From assembly GCF_009733815.1 (NCBI RefSeq), contig NZ_WNXY01000003.1, positions 408,563 to 472,562 of the forward strand: 64,000 nucleotides of DNA, given 5' to 3'. Both the position numbers and the translations under genes were made by a program. The stretch is from Pseudactinotalea suaedae. Lineage in GTDB: Bacteria > Actinomycetota > Actinomycetes > Actinomycetales > Beutenbergiaceae. Below, piece by piece: positions 51,924-61,039 of this stretch. The notes below the pieces were generated by a model, which did not search any database, was not told where the DNA came from, and saw nothing but the letters and a program-made list of their open reading frames with translations. Every line of letters starts with the position of its first letter. Position 1 is the stretch's first letter.

Positions 51924-53995
51924 CTCGCCGGCTGCCCGAGGACGTGCTCACCGAGATAGCCGAGCACGACCTGGTACCAGACCTTCGCGTGCTGCGGCGT
52001 GAGGACCCAGTGGTTCTCGTCCGGGAAGTACAGGAAGCGGTGCACGGTGCTGCCGTCCTCACCGGCGGGGAGCCCGGAGGCGGACAGCAGCTCGTACCAG
52101 AGCCGCAGGCCCTCACCGATCGGGACGCGGTAGTCCTTGTCCCCGTGCACCACCAGCATCGGGGTGCGGATGTCGCCCACGAACCGGTGCGGTGAGTTCG
52201 CCAGCGCCATCTCCGGCGTCATCTCGCGCGCCCAGTAGTACGCGGCGTCGGTGGTGCCGCCGAAGCCGTCGAGCGCCCACAGGCTCGCGTGGGTGACGAT
52301 CGCCCTGAACCGGTCGGTGTGCCCGGCCACCCAGTTCGCCATGTACCCACCGAACGAGCCGCCCATCGCTGCGGTGCGGGTCTGATCGATCTCGGGCAGC
52401 CGCTCGGCGGCGTCGGTCGCGGCCATCAGGTCCGTGAACGGCGGCCCACCCCAGGCACCCCAGCCGCGCTGCACGAAGTCCTGCCCGTACCCGGTCGAGA
52501 GCGCCGGGTCGGGAAGCAGGACCGCGTAGCCCTGCGCCACCAGCAGCCAGGGGCACCAGCGCCACGACCACGCGTTCCACGAACCGAGCGGTCCGCCGTG
52601 GATCCACAGCACCAGCGGCGCCGGCTGGTCCGCAGACGCTCCCTCAGGCAGTGCGAGCCAGGACCGGACCCTGGTGCCGTCGGCTGCGGTGGTCTCGACC
52701 TCGCGCAGCGTGCCGGGAAGGGCGGGGCGCTCGACCGGGCCACGCAACGGCGTCACCTCGCCGGAGTCGAGCGCGATGCGGACCGGCTCCGCCGGGAAGG
52801 CGTAGGAGCTGCGCAGCGCGAACGCCGTGGCGCCGTCGGCGCTGACGACGACGTCGGTGTAGGCGGCGTCGTCAGCGGTGAGCCGGGTGGGCTCGCCGCC
52901 GTCGAGCGGAACCCGGAAGATCGGCGACCGGCCGTCGTCGTCGGCGAGGACGAGCAGAGCGTCCGAGCTCGGGAGCCAGGTGATCCCCGCAGGCCATCGG
53001 TCCCACCCGGTCGCGAGCTGGCGCGGCTCCGAGCCGTCGACACCGGCGGTCCACAGCGTGACGCGCGGGGCCTCCTCCGGGGTGCTGATCGTCTCCCGGG
53101 CGTAGGCGATGCGGGTGCCGTCGGGGCTGATCCTCGCTCCGCCGAGCTCGGCGTCCGCGTCCTCCAGGATCGTCCGCCGGTCACCGGTGGCGACGTCGAT
53201 CGCCGCGAGCACCGAGCGCACCGCGCCGCGCGCCAGCGGCACGTTCAGGGTGGTGACGATCGTGGTGCCGTCCGCGCTGAGGTCGTGGCCGGCCTCGACG
53301 AGCCCGGAGCCGATGTCGGGGGTGAGGTCGCGGAGGTCGAGCGGGGCGTCGTCGTCCGAGGACTCGCCCTCGGGCTCGGACGCCGTGGCGGCGACCGCCG
53401 GGGTCAGGGTCCCGGCGAACAACCGCGGGGCGTCCGGGCCGAGGTCGTGGTCCCAGTAGCGGATCGGGTAGCCGGAGTGCAGGATCGCGCTGATCTTGTT
53501 GTCGGAGCGCAGGTCGCGGAGCCGCTGCTCGCTCTCGGTGTCGGTCGCCGAGGCCAGGGTGCCGGCGCTGACGACGACGGTCGCCGCCTCGCGTGCGGCC
53601 TTCACCGACGACACACCGCCCGGGCGCTCGGCCAGCAGTCGTGCCTCGCCGCCGCCGGCCGGCAGCATCCACACCGCAGGCTTGGCCTTGTCCTCGCCGG
53701 TCTCGCCGTGAGCGCGCTTGGCCACGAACAGCAGGTCGCCGGCGGCCGTGAACGCCGCCTGGCTCTCGCCCTTGGCACCGCGGGTGAGCCGCCTGGCCGG
53801 AGCTGCGCCGTCGGGGTGGACCTCCCAGAGCGCCGTGACGTAGCCGGTGCTCTTGGGGTCGAGGGTGGACACGCCCACCACGAGGCGGCGCCCGTCCGGC
53901 GACAACGCGAGCGAGCCGAGGCGCGGCATCGCGACGAAGGCGTCGAGGTCGTGGAAGGGGGTGGCTGGTTCGGGGGTCTGCTCGCCGTCGGTCAT
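51902..53995 (-). CDS. S9-family prolyl oligopeptidase / acylaminoacyl peptidase
   Basis: 697 aa. An N-terminal beta-propeller (about 20-420) precedes an alpha/beta-hydrolase domain. The triad is Ser547 (GGSFGGYMANW), Asp621 (GDKDYRVP) and His662 (DENHWV). There is no signal peptide, so it works in the cytosol on short peptides. ATG 53995. The 96 bp separating it from the divergent 55-aa ORF holds a perfect TCACCCGCGGGTGA palindrome. Confidence 0.94.
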   Translation of the reverse strand: MTDGEQTPEPATPFHDLDAFVAMPRLGSLALSPDGRRLVVGVSTLDPKSTGYVTALWEVHPDGAAPARRLTRGAKGESQAAFTAAGDLLFVAKRAHGETGEDKAKPAVWMLPAGGGEARLLAERPGGVSSVKAAREAATVVVSAGTLASATDTESEQRLRDLRSDNKISAILHSGYPIRYWDHDLGPDAPRLFAGTLTPAVAATASEPEGESSDDDAPLDLRDLTPDIGSGLVEAGHDLSADGTTIVTTLNVPLARGAVRSVLAAIDVATGDRRTILEDADAELGGARISPDGTRIAYARETISTPEEAPRVTLWTAGVDGSEPRQLATGWDRWPAGITWLPSSDALLVLADDDGRSPIFRVPLDGGEPTRLTADDAAYTDVVVSADGATAFALRSSYAFPAEPVRIALDSGEVTPLRGPVERPALPGTLREVETTAADGTRVRSWLALPEGASADQPAPLVLWIHGGPLGSWNAWSWRWCPWLLVAQGYAVLLPDPALSTGYGQDFVQRGWGAWGGPPFTDLMAATDAAERLPEIDQTRTAAMGGSFGGYMANWVAGHTDRFRAIVTHASLWALDGFGGTTDAAYYWAREMTPEMALANSPHRFVGDIRTPMLVVHGDKDYRVPIGEGLRLWYELLSASGLPAGEDGSTVHRFLYFPDENHWVLTPQHAKVWYQVVLGYLGEHVLGQPASYPETLG

Positions 53996-54007
53996 GGGTC
54001 GTTCCTA

Positions 54008-54021
54008 TCACCCGCGGGTGA
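54008..54021. promoter_or_regulatory. Perfect 14-bp palindrome, candidate operator
   Basis: TCACCCGCGGGTGA lies between the S9 peptidase start and the plus-strand 55-aa/GlxA-type gene pair. A nearby direct word GTATCACC repeats part of it. The regulator could be the GlxA-type protein. Confidence 0.5.
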
Positions 54022-54091
54022 CGTATCACCGGCGTGCCGCCGCGCTCCTGGGCATTCGAGACACCCGCCGTGCCGAAGGAGACCCGGAGAC

Positions 54092-54259
54092 ATGCCCGAC
54101 CAGCTGCTCGAGGACAAGGACCTCGACCTGTCCCCCGACGTCCTGTGCATGCTGATGCGCCGCCGGTCGCGGATCGCCGCCATGGCCGCCGCGTCGAGCC
54201 GTGACCACGAGGTCACCGCGGGCCCCTCGGGTGGGTCGCTCCATAAGATCCAGGGGTGA
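54092..54259 (+). CDS. 55-aa ORF coupled to the GlxA-type regulator
   Basis: Begins MPDQLLEDKDLDLSPDVLCM, then a basic-rich LMRRRSRIAAMAAAS and a hydrophilic tail. It has CGGAGAC just before its ATG and ends with a TGA that overlaps the regulator GTG by 4 bp. I do not recognise the sequence. Likely a real small gene, or a leader for translational control. Confidence 0.5.
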   Translation: MPDQLLEDKDLDLSPDVLCMLMRRRSRIAAMAAASSRDHEVTAGPSGGSLHKIQG

Positions 54260-55212
54260 CCTCGACGAGCGCGAACGACCACCAGGTCGCCGTGCTCGTC
54301 CTCGAGGGCGCCAAGCCGCTCGACGTCGGGATCCCCGCGCAGGTGTTCTCCCGCCGCCCGAGCATGCCGTACGAGGTACGCGTGTGCGGCGCCCGGCCCG
54401 GCATGGTGACCGGCGGTGACGGGCTCGCCTACCACGTGGCCGAGGGGCTCGAGGCGCTCGAACGCGCGGGCACCATCTTCGTGCCCGGCTACCGGACGCC
54501 CGCCGACACCAGCCCGCCGGGCACCGTGCTCGAGGCGCTCCGGGCCGCCCACGAGCGCGGCGCCCGCCTGGCGGCGATCTCCACAGGCGCGTTCGCGCTC
54601 GCGGCGACCGGTCTGCTCGACGGCAAGCGCGCCACGACGCACTGGCACTACACCCAGGCGCTCCGTGACCGGTACCCGCGCGTCCAGGTCGACGAGAACG
54701 TGCTCTTCGTCGACGAGGGCGAGGTGCTCACGTCGGCGGGCGCGGCGTCGGGCATCGACCTGTGCCTGCACCTGGTGCGGCGCGATCACGGCGTCGGCCT
54801 GTCCAACCACGTGGCACGACGACTGGTGGCCGCGCCCTACCGCAGCGGCGGACAGGCCCAGTACGTGCCGCGCAGCGTGCCGGAGCCGCTCGGCGACGTC
54901 TTCGCCGAGACGCGGGAGTGGGTGCTGGGGCACCTCGCGGAGCCGTTGACGCTCGAGACGCTCGCCCGCAACGCGCGGGTCTCGCCCCGCACGTTCTCGC
55001 GGCGGTTCCTCGAGGACACCGGCTGCACCCCGATGCAGTGGGTGCTGCGAGCGCGCGTGGACCTGGCGCGCGAGCTGCTGGAGCGCAGCGACCTCGGCGT
55101 CGAGCAGATCGCGCACCGGGTGGGGCTCGGCACCGCCGCGAACCTCCGGCTGCACTTCCAGCGGATCCTGGGGACCTCACCCACCGAGTACCGGCACACC
55201 TTCTCCGCCTGA
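54256..55212 (+). CDS. GlxA-family transcriptional regulator (DJ-1/PfpI domain plus AraC HTH)
   Basis: 318 aa. Residues 12-180 form a class I glutamine amidotransferase-like DJ-1 domain (VAVLVLEGAKPLDVGIPAQVF; LAAISTGAFALAATGLLDG; LFVDEGEVLTSAGAASGIDL) with Thr at the usual nucleophile site, so it is sensory rather than enzymatic. The last 100 residues contain two AraC helix-turn-helix motifs ending FQRILGTSPTEYRHTFSA. The GTG is coupled to the 55-aa ORF. Confidence 0.92.
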   Translation: MTSTSANDHQVAVLVLEGAKPLDVGIPAQVFSRRPSMPYEVRVCGARPGMVTGGDGLAYHVAEGLEALERAGTIFVPGYRTPADTSPPGTVLEALRAAHERGARLAAISTGAFALAATGLLDGKRATTHWHYTQALRDRYPRVQVDENVLFVDEGEVLTSAGAASGIDLCLHLVRRDHGVGLSNHVARRLVAAPYRSGGQAQYVPRSVPEPLGDVFAETREWVLGHLAEPLTLETLARNARVSPRTFSRRFLEDTGCTPMQWVLRARVDLARELLERSDLGVEQIAHRVGLGTAANLRLHFQRILGTSPTEYRHTFSA

Positions 55213-55362
55213 GCAGGGCTCGCGGGCCCCCGCCCGGCGCTGGCGAGAACCTTGCGACCGATGGCAGATTCTCTGGCGGATCCCTTGCGCATGATGGCGT
55301 TCTGGCCGCTGGCAGGTCGGGACGGCGGTACGCAGCATGGGTGGTGACGAAAGGAACCACGC

Positions 55363-56361
55363 ATGACTCGCATCGCCATCAACGGATTCGGCCGGATCGG
55401 CCGCAGCTCCCTTCGCGCTCTGCTGGAGCGCGACAGCGACCTCGAGGTGGTCGCGATCAACGACCTCGCGACGGCGGAGACCCTCGCTCAGCTCTTGCGA
55501 CACGACAGCACGCTCGGGCGGTTGCGTCGAGCAGTCGAGGTCGACGGCGCAGACCTGGTCGTGGACGGCCGGCGGATCCGCGTGCTCGACGAGCGCGAGC
55601 CCGCGACGCTGCCCTGGGCCGACCTCGGTGTCGACATCGTGCTCGAGGCCACCGGCCGGTTCACCTCGGCCGAGGCGGCCCGCGCCCACCTGGACGCCGG
55701 CGCGCGGCGCGTGCTGGTCAGCGCACCCTCGGCCGGCGCCGACGTGACCCTGGCCTTCGGCGTGAACACCGAGGCGTACGACCCGGCGCGGCACGTGATC
55801 GTCTCCAACGCCTCGTGCACCACCAACGCGCTGGCACCGCTGGCGTCGGTGCTCGACGACCTGGCGGGGATCGAGCACGGGTTCATGACCACGGTGCACG
55901 CCTACACGCAGGAGCAGAACCTGCAGGACGGACCGCACCGTGACCTCCGCAGAGCGCGTGCTGCCGCGGTCAACATCGTGCCGACCACCACGGGCGCGGC
56001 GAAGGCGATCGGTCTGGTGCTGCCGAACCTCAACGGCAAGCTCTCCGGTGACTCCATCCGGGTGCCGGTCCCGGTGGGCTCGCTCGTCGAGCTGAACACG
56101 ACCGTCTCCCGCGAGGTCACCCGCGAGGAGGTGCTGGCTGCGTACCGCGCAGCGGCCGACGGCCCGCTACGCGGCATCCTCGACTACTCCGACGAGCCGT
56201 TGGTCTCCAGCGACATCACCGGCGAGCCGGCCTCGGCGATCTTCGACGCCGATCTGACCCGCGTCGACGGGCGCCACGTCAAGGTCGTGGCCTGGTACGA
56301 CAACGAGTGGGGGTTCTCCCACCGCGTGGTCGACACGCTCGAGCTGCTCGCGCGGAGCTGA
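55363..56361 (+). CDS. gap: Glyceraldehyde-3-phosphate dehydrogenase, type I
   Basis: 332 aa. The NAD-binding start RIAINGFGRIGR, catalytic Cys152 (SNASCTTNALAPL), base His179 and the WYDNEWGFSHRVVDTL C-terminus are all present. Asp34 in AINDLA suits NAD+ over NADP+. It is not clustered with pgk or tpi, and the active-site neighbour residues (RRARAAAVNIVPTTTGAAKAIG) are normal, so this may be a second GAPDH. AAAGGA precedes the ATG. The 150-bp upstream region shows no clear promoter. Confidence 0.96.
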   Translation: MTRIAINGFGRIGRSSLRALLERDSDLEVVAINDLATAETLAQLLRHDSTLGRLRRAVEVDGADLVVDGRRIRVLDEREPATLPWADLGVDIVLEATGRFTSAEAARAHLDAGARRVLVSAPSAGADVTLAFGVNTEAYDPARHVIVSNASCTTNALAPLASVLDDLAGIEHGFMTTVHAYTQEQNLQDGPHRDLRRARAAAVNIVPTTTGAAKAIGLVLPNLNGKLSGDSIRVPVPVGSLVELNTTVSREVTREEVLAAYRAAADGPLRGILDYSDEPLVSSDITGEPASAIFDADLTRVDGRHVKVVAWYDNEWGFSHRVVDTLELLARS

Positions 56362-56384
56362 ACCACCGGACCGAGCAGGGCGCG

Positions 56385-58397
56385 CTAGGAGCGTTCCCGG
56401 GACCGGGCGCCGATCTCCGAGAGCATCTCGTTGTACGCGGCGAGCTCGGCATCGCCGTCCCGGTCGGCAGCCCGGTCCTGGCGGCGTGCGGTGCGGGCGT
56501 CGTCGCGGTACCAGCTCATCGCCAGCAGCACGGCGACCGCGAGGGCGGGGATCTCGCCGATACCCCAGGCGATCTCGCCGGCCGCACGCTGGTCGGCGAG
56601 CGCGTCGACGCCCCAGGGCAGCCCCAGGCCACCGAAGTAGTCGGCGGCGAGGAGCTCGGTCATCGTGGTGATGGCGACCCCGAAGAACGCGTGCGCGGCC
56701 ATCGTCGCGAACAGCAGCAGCAGCCGCATCGGGTAGCCGGGACGTGCGGGACCGGGATCCACACCGATCAGCCCGTTGACGAACAGGTACCCGCTCAGCA
56801 CGAAGTGCACGATCATCCCGATGTGCCCGATGTGGGTCGTCGAGGCGAAGTGCAGCAGGGGTGAGAAGTAGAAGATCACCATCGTGCTGATGAACACGAG
56901 GGCGGCCACCACCGGGTTCGCCACCAGGGTCCCCCACCGCGAGTGCACGATCCCCAGCAACCACTCCCGTGGTCCGCGCGAGCCGTCCGTGCGGGCCGCG
57001 AGCGCGCGCAGCGCCAGCGTCACCGGGGCGGCGGTCACCAGCAGGATCGGCACGACCATCACGTACGCCATGTGCGCGGCCATGTGCACGCTGAGCATCA
57101 CGTGGCCGTACACGGCCGGCGCCCCCAGCACGAGGTAGGCGAGCACGAGGCAGCCCGCGACCCACGCGATGGTCCGGCGCACCGGCCAGGCGTCCCCTCG
57201 CCGCCGCAGCCGCAGGACCCACCCGAGGTAGACGACGAGCATCGCCACCACGACGAACCCGAAGAAGAGGTCGGGGTAGAAGGCGCTGAGGATGGTCTCG
57301 GGCGTGGGCGCGGGCGGCGGCGGGCGCTCCGAGAGGTACTCGGTGGGCGAGAGCACACCGCTGGGCTCCTGCTCGACGGGCGGCTCGCTCCCGGACAGCG
57401 CCACCCCGAGCCCGCTCGCGAGACCGACCAGCGCGACCTCGACGCCGATGAGCCGCCAGAACAGTCCGCCGCGCCCCCCCTGCAGACGCGCGATCGTGCG
57501 ACGCCGGTGCCACCATCCCGCCGCACCGAGGGCCGCGAGCAGCACGATCTTGACCACCAGCACCGCGCCGTACCGCGTTCCCAGCGCCGCCGGCGAGCCG
57601 ACCCTGATCCAGGCGCTCGCGATGCCGGAGACCGCCACGATGGCGAAGCACCAGGCCGCGATGGTGGAGAACCTGGTCGCGACGGCAGGCGCCGAGCTCC
57701 CGAGCCGGCGCCCGATCAGCGCCAGCACCACCAGGCCGCCGGTCCAGACGGCGGCACCCAGGATGTGCCCGAAGATGCCGTTCATGCCGAGCTCGTGGTT
57801 GTCGGTGCCGGCCGCGTGCCCCTGCGTGGCCACCGGGACCAGAACCCCGACGCCGAGCACCAGCGCCGCCAGGGCCGATCGATAGCCCGAGACCGCCACC
57901 GTCGCGATCCCGAGGGCTGCCGCCATCACCGCCGTGACCAGCTGCGAGCGGCCGGTGGAGATCTCGGTGATGTAGAACCCGAGCTCCTCCCCGAAGCCGG
58001 CGCCGCCGACCGGGCGCCCCGCGACCAGCGCGTACCCGAGCACCACGTCGAGCACGGCCAGCACGGCCCATACCGGACCGGCGACCGAGACCACGGTCCG
58101 CACGAGCCGCCAGGCTCCGCCGTCGTCCCTCTCGCCCTTCCCACCGGGAAGGGCGAACGCCAGCATCACGAGCCCGCCGAGCGTGACCGCCTGGGCCAGC
58201 TGGATCAACGTCCCGACGGCGGGTGTCGCCCAGCGGACGAGCGCGCCCGGGTCGCCCACGAGGGTGGGCGCGCTGGCGCCCGTGATCGCCGCCCCCAGGA
58301 GCGCGCTCAGCACCGCGACCGGGAAGCCCGCGGCGAGCCAGGGCCACAGCCGGACGAGACCTCCTGAACCCGTCTCGGGGGGCGCTGCGGTCGTCAC
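56385..58397 (-). CDS. CopD-CtaG fusion membrane protein (copper/cytochrome oxidase assembly)
   Basis: 670 aa with about 14 membrane helices. The N-half resembles the copper resistance CopD domain (conserved HxxxxH-like NHELGMNGIFGHILGAAVWTGG); the C-half (about 360-640) is a Caa3_CtaG domain with MLSVHMAAHMAYVMVV, TTHIGHIGMIVHF and FGVAITTMTELLA. Probably loads copper into the cytochrome c oxidase. It is the last of three same-strand genes (DUF2243, CtaG, this). Confidence 0.92.
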   Translation of the reverse strand: MTTAAPPETGSGGLVRLWPWLAAGFPVAVLSALLGAAITGASAPTLVGDPGALVRWATPAVGTLIQLAQAVTLGGLVMLAFALPGGKGERDDGGAWRLVRTVVSVAGPVWAVLAVLDVVLGYALVAGRPVGGAGFGEELGFYITEISTGRSQLVTAVMAAALGIATVAVSGYRSALAALVLGVGVLVPVATQGHAAGTDNHELGMNGIFGHILGAAVWTGGLVVLALIGRRLGSSAPAVATRFSTIAAWCFAIVAVSGIASAWIRVGSPAALGTRYGAVLVVKIVLLAALGAAGWWHRRRTIARLQGGRGGLFWRLIGVEVALVGLASGLGVALSGSEPPVEQEPSGVLSPTEYLSERPPPPAPTPETILSAFYPDLFFGFVVVAMLVVYLGWVLRLRRRGDAWPVRRTIAWVAGCLVLAYLVLGAPAVYGHVMLSVHMAAHMAYVMVVPILLVTAAPVTLALRALAARTDGSRGPREWLLGIVHSRWGTLVANPVVAALVFISTMVIFYFSPLLHFASTTHIGHIGMIVHFVLSGYLFVNGLIGVDPGPARPGYPMRLLLLFATMAAHAFFGVAITTMTELLAADYFGGLGLPWGVDALADQRAAGEIAWGIGEIPALAVAVLLAMSWYRDDARTARRQDRAADRDGDAELAAYNEMLSEIGARSRERS

Positions 58398-58501
58398 TGC
58401 TCGAGGGTAACCGGGCAGCGATCGGCTGCTCGCACCTGCCGGGTGGCCGGCAGCCGGTCGACCGCGCCGGCGTCAGGCTGTGGCTGCGCCCGCGGCGGTG
58501 C

Positions 58502-59314
58502 TCACGCCGTCGCACCGGGGGCCGGCGAGACGGCGTCCCGGGGGCGGGTGGCGACGTACCACTGGGTGAGCAGCAGCACGATCAGCGTCACGTCGACGAC
58601 GTCGCCGCCGTAGTACATGAGCTGCGCACCGACCTCGCCGTCGGTGGCGTGCACCCCGGCCGGCGGGTGGGCGTAGAGCCACTTGGCCAGGATCGAGTGG
58701 ACGGCGACGAAGACCACCAGCACCCCGGCGCGCAGCGGGACGGAGGCGCGGTGCGGATCGGGATCGGCTCCCACCACGGACGCGGTGAAGAGGTAGCCGG
58801 CCAGCAGGATGTGGGCGTGCACGAGCCCGTGCACCAGCGCCGAGGTGTGCATCCACTGGTAGAGATCGGTGGTGTAGAGCACCCAGAGGCCTCCGGCGTT
58901 GAGGACCGCGGCGACCACCGGGTGCGTGATCACCCGCACGGGCGCGGTCCGCAGCAGCCTGGCCAGCGACCGTGCTCGATCCACCCGCAGCGTCCGCAGC
59001 GCCAGGGTGAGCGGGGCGCCGAGCACGAGCAGCAGCGGTGCGAGCATGCCGACCAGCAGATGCCCGGCCATGTGCGCGGTGAAGCCGGTGCGAGCCGCCG
59101 CGGCGACCGGGCCGACCAGCCCGACCCCGACGCAGAACAGACCGGCGTACCAGGCCGCGCCGCGGTAGCCCGACCAGGGGCGGCGATGGCGGCTCGCCCA
59201 CCACGCCACCGCGTATCCGGCGGCGGCAGCGGCCAGGGCGAGAAGCACCAGGACGTCGAACACCGCCCATCCGAGTCCTTCGTGCCCGGTGGCGGCGCCG
59301 TGGTCGTGGTGCAT
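58502..59314 (-). CDS. CtaG-type cytochrome c oxidase assembly protein
   Basis: 270 aa with seven predicted helices. FTAHMAGHLLVGMLAPLLLVLGAPLTLALR and LVHGLVHAHILLAGYLF carry the conserved His residues of Caa3_CtaG. It has a His-rich N-terminus (MHHDHG), suggesting metal contact. A second CtaG domain occurs in the next gene downstream, so this is a paired system. Spaced 10 nt after the DUF2243 gene. Confidence 0.92.
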   Translation of the reverse strand: MHHDHGAATGHEGLGWAVFDVLVLLALAAAAAGYAVAWWASRHRRPWSGYRGAAWYAGLFCVGVGLVGPVAAAARTGFTAHMAGHLLVGMLAPLLLVLGAPLTLALRTLRVDRARSLARLLRTAPVRVITHPVVAAVLNAGGLWVLYTTDLYQWMHTSALVHGLVHAHILLAGYLFTASVVGADPDPHRASVPLRAGVLVVFVAVHSILAKWLYAHPPAGVHATDGEVGAQLMYYGGDVVDVTLIVLLLTQWYVATRPRDAVSPAPGATA

Positions 59315-59324
59315 CGCTGCGGGC

Positions 59325-59807
59325 TCAGCCGGGGCGGCGATCCGGGCGGGTGCGCCGGACGATCACGGCGCCGACCACCAGCAGCACCGCGGCCGAGCCG
59401 ATCCACGTGGCGTCATACGGCAGCAGGTCGACGTCGTAACGGATCTGGTGGATGCCCAGCAGCTTGTGGTTGACCACGCCGTCGACCAGCTGGAAGAACC
59501 CGACCCCGGCGATCACGGCGCCCGCCCAACGCTTCCAGGCCACCTCACCCCGGCGGCGGACATCGGCCAGCAGGAACAGACCCCAGATGGTGATGAACCA
59601 GCCGAAGGCGTGGAAGAACCCGTCGGCGGTCAGCGCGACCCGGGTGGTCGACAGGTCGTAGAAGTGGTGCCACTGCAGCACCAGGTGGAAGATGAACAGG
59701 TCGATCACCGACGCCGCGATCCCGCAACCGAAGAGGAAGCCGGACACCACGGTGCGCCGGTCCAGGTCGACGGTCCTCCCTGCGCGTGAACCCGTCCCAG
59801 CAGACAT
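59325..59807 (-). CDS. DUF2243 membrane protein
   Basis: 160 aa with four helices. Family marks include GFLFGCGIAASVIDLFIFH, LQWHHFYD, DGFFHAFGW and DGVVNHKLLGIHQIRYDV. Several conserved His residues at membrane boundaries could bind copper or heme. It is the first gene of the assembly operon; ten nt separate it from the CtaG gene. Confidence 0.9.
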   Translation of the reverse strand: MSAGTGSRAGRTVDLDRRTVVSGFLFGCGIAASVIDLFIFHLVLQWHHFYDLSTTRVALTADGFFHAFGWFITIWGLFLLADVRRRGEVAWKRWAGAVIAGVGFFQLVDGVVNHKLLGIHQIRYDVDLLPYDATWIGSAAVLLVVGAVIVRRTRPDRRPG

Positions 59808-59914
59808 CAGGACCCCCTCGTTCAGCGTGGGAAGAGTGCTCGCTCGTCTCGCACCAACCTAGCCCGATCGCTGTCGCCGAGCTCGTCGATCACGGCGGGC
59901 TGTGCTGTGCAGCC

Positions 59915-60358
59915 CTAGACGAGTGCCGGCGTCGCGCGGCAGACGGCGCACGTGCAGTCCTCGCGCGAGCGGAGCACGGCGTCACCCGCCAGCTTCTCGC
60001 TCGAGCGCGCTGGTTCCTCGCGCCGGGTGACGACCTCGACGACGTCTCCCAGCTCGGCCACCTGCACGAGATACCTGACCAGGGCGGGCGGGTCGACGAG
60101 CGTGATCGGCTGCTCGCAGCGGAGCGCCAGGCTCGCGAGGAACGCGATCACCGAGGAGTCGATCGAGGTCACGTCCCGGGTGTGCACCTCGATCGGGAGG
60201 CCCAGCTGTTCGAGCTCGGCCAGGGCGGCGACCAGCTCGCTGTTCATGCTGATGTCGATCTCGCCGGTCAGGACCAGCTCGGCCTGCGCTCCCGGCGCGA
60301 GGACGCTCACCGTGCCGGTGGCGCGGTCGGCTCGCGCGCGCTCGTGTCGTAGATCCAC
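59915..60358 (-). CDS. STAS-domain protein, anti-sigma-factor antagonist type
   Basis: 147 aa. The STAS core shows AELVLTGEIDISMNSELVAA and EVHTRDVTSIDSSVIAFLA, with the serine that anti-anti-sigma factors have phosphorylated (IDSS). It has a Cys-containing tail (DCTCAVCRATPALV). No anti-sigma kinase is adjacent. GTG 60358 is chosen because GGAG is 8 nt upstream; the frame opens at 60391. Confidence 0.85.
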   Translation of the reverse strand: MDLRHERARADRATGTVSVLAPGAQAELVLTGEIDISMNSELVAALAELEQLGLPIEVHTRDVTSIDSSVIAFLASLALRCEQPITLVDPPALVRYLVQVAELGDVVEVVTRREEPARSSEKLAGDAVLRSREDCTCAVCRATPALV

Positions 60359-60440
60359 CTCGAAGACTCCACGTCGAATCCTTCGACGCACGAGCGGCTC
60401 GGGACCGAGCGTCAGGCCCGTGACGTCGCTTCGCCTGAGG

Positions 60441-60471
60441 GCAGGGCGCCCGCGGACCGCGGGCGCCCTGC
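60441..60471 (-). terminator. Terminator hairpin after the hsp20 gene
   Basis: GCAGGGCGCCCGCG/CGCGGGCGCCCTGC, 14 bp with loop GAC, 7 nt downstream of the Hsp20 stop. No T-tract. Confidence 0.75.
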
Positions 60472-60477
60472 GATCGC

Positions 60478-60948
60478 TCAGCTGGTCTCGTCGGCTGCGG
60501 CCGAGCTCACCTTGTCCGGGGTGATCTCACGCTGCTGGCCGCTCGCCTGCTCGACCATGATCTTGCGCGGCTTCGCCCGGTCCGCGACCGGGATCGCCAG
60601 GGACAGCACACCGTTGTCGTAGGAGGCCTGGATGCCATCCAGGTCGAGGTCAGGTCCCAGGCTCAGCTGCCGGGTGTACCGACCTGCCGGCCGCTCTTGA
60701 GCGAGCCAGCGTGCTCCATCGGCAGCACCGATCGTGCGTTCGGCCGCGATCGTCAGGGTGTTGCCATCGACGTCGAGGTCGATCGAGCCCGGGTCCACCC
60801 CCGGAAGGTCGACGTTCACGATGTACCGGTCCTGGACACGGTAGAGATCCATCGGCATCCAGCTCGCGGCCCGAGCCGAGCCATCGCCCGTCAGCAACCG
60901 CGCCGTCAGCCGATCCATCTCACGAAAGGGGTCGAAGGTCAGAGCCAC
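60478..60948 (-). CDS. Hsp20/alpha-crystallin small heat-shock protein
   Basis: 156 aa. The alpha-crystallin domain spans about 38-135: MPMDLYRVQDRYIVNVDLPGV, TLTIAAERT, and the A-x-x-x-n-GVL motif in YDNGVLSLAIPV. It holds unfolded proteins in large oligomers. GTG 60948 is placed 8 nt after AAGGAGG. A CIRCE element in front implies HrcA repression, relieved by heat. It is transcribed alone, ending at the hairpin. Confidence 0.95.
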   Translation of the reverse strand: MALTFDPFREMDRLTARLLTGDGSARAASWMPMDLYRVQDRYIVNVDLPGVDPGSIDLDVDGNTLTIAAERTIGAADGARWLAQERPAGRYTRQLSLGPDLDLDGIQASYDNGVLSLAIPVADRAKPRKIMVEQASGQQREITPDKVSSAAADETS

Positions 60949-61039
60949 AACCACCACCTCCTTCGGTCCGGGACGCCGCACCTCACGGCGTCCGGTCGTG
61001 GCATCACGTCCCGAGGGGTCGGCCCCGCGGGGCACCACC

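Noticed and set aside
60441..60471. A regulatory site for the STAS gene
   Set aside because: It is a long GC hairpin directly after the hsp20 stop, better explained as a terminator.
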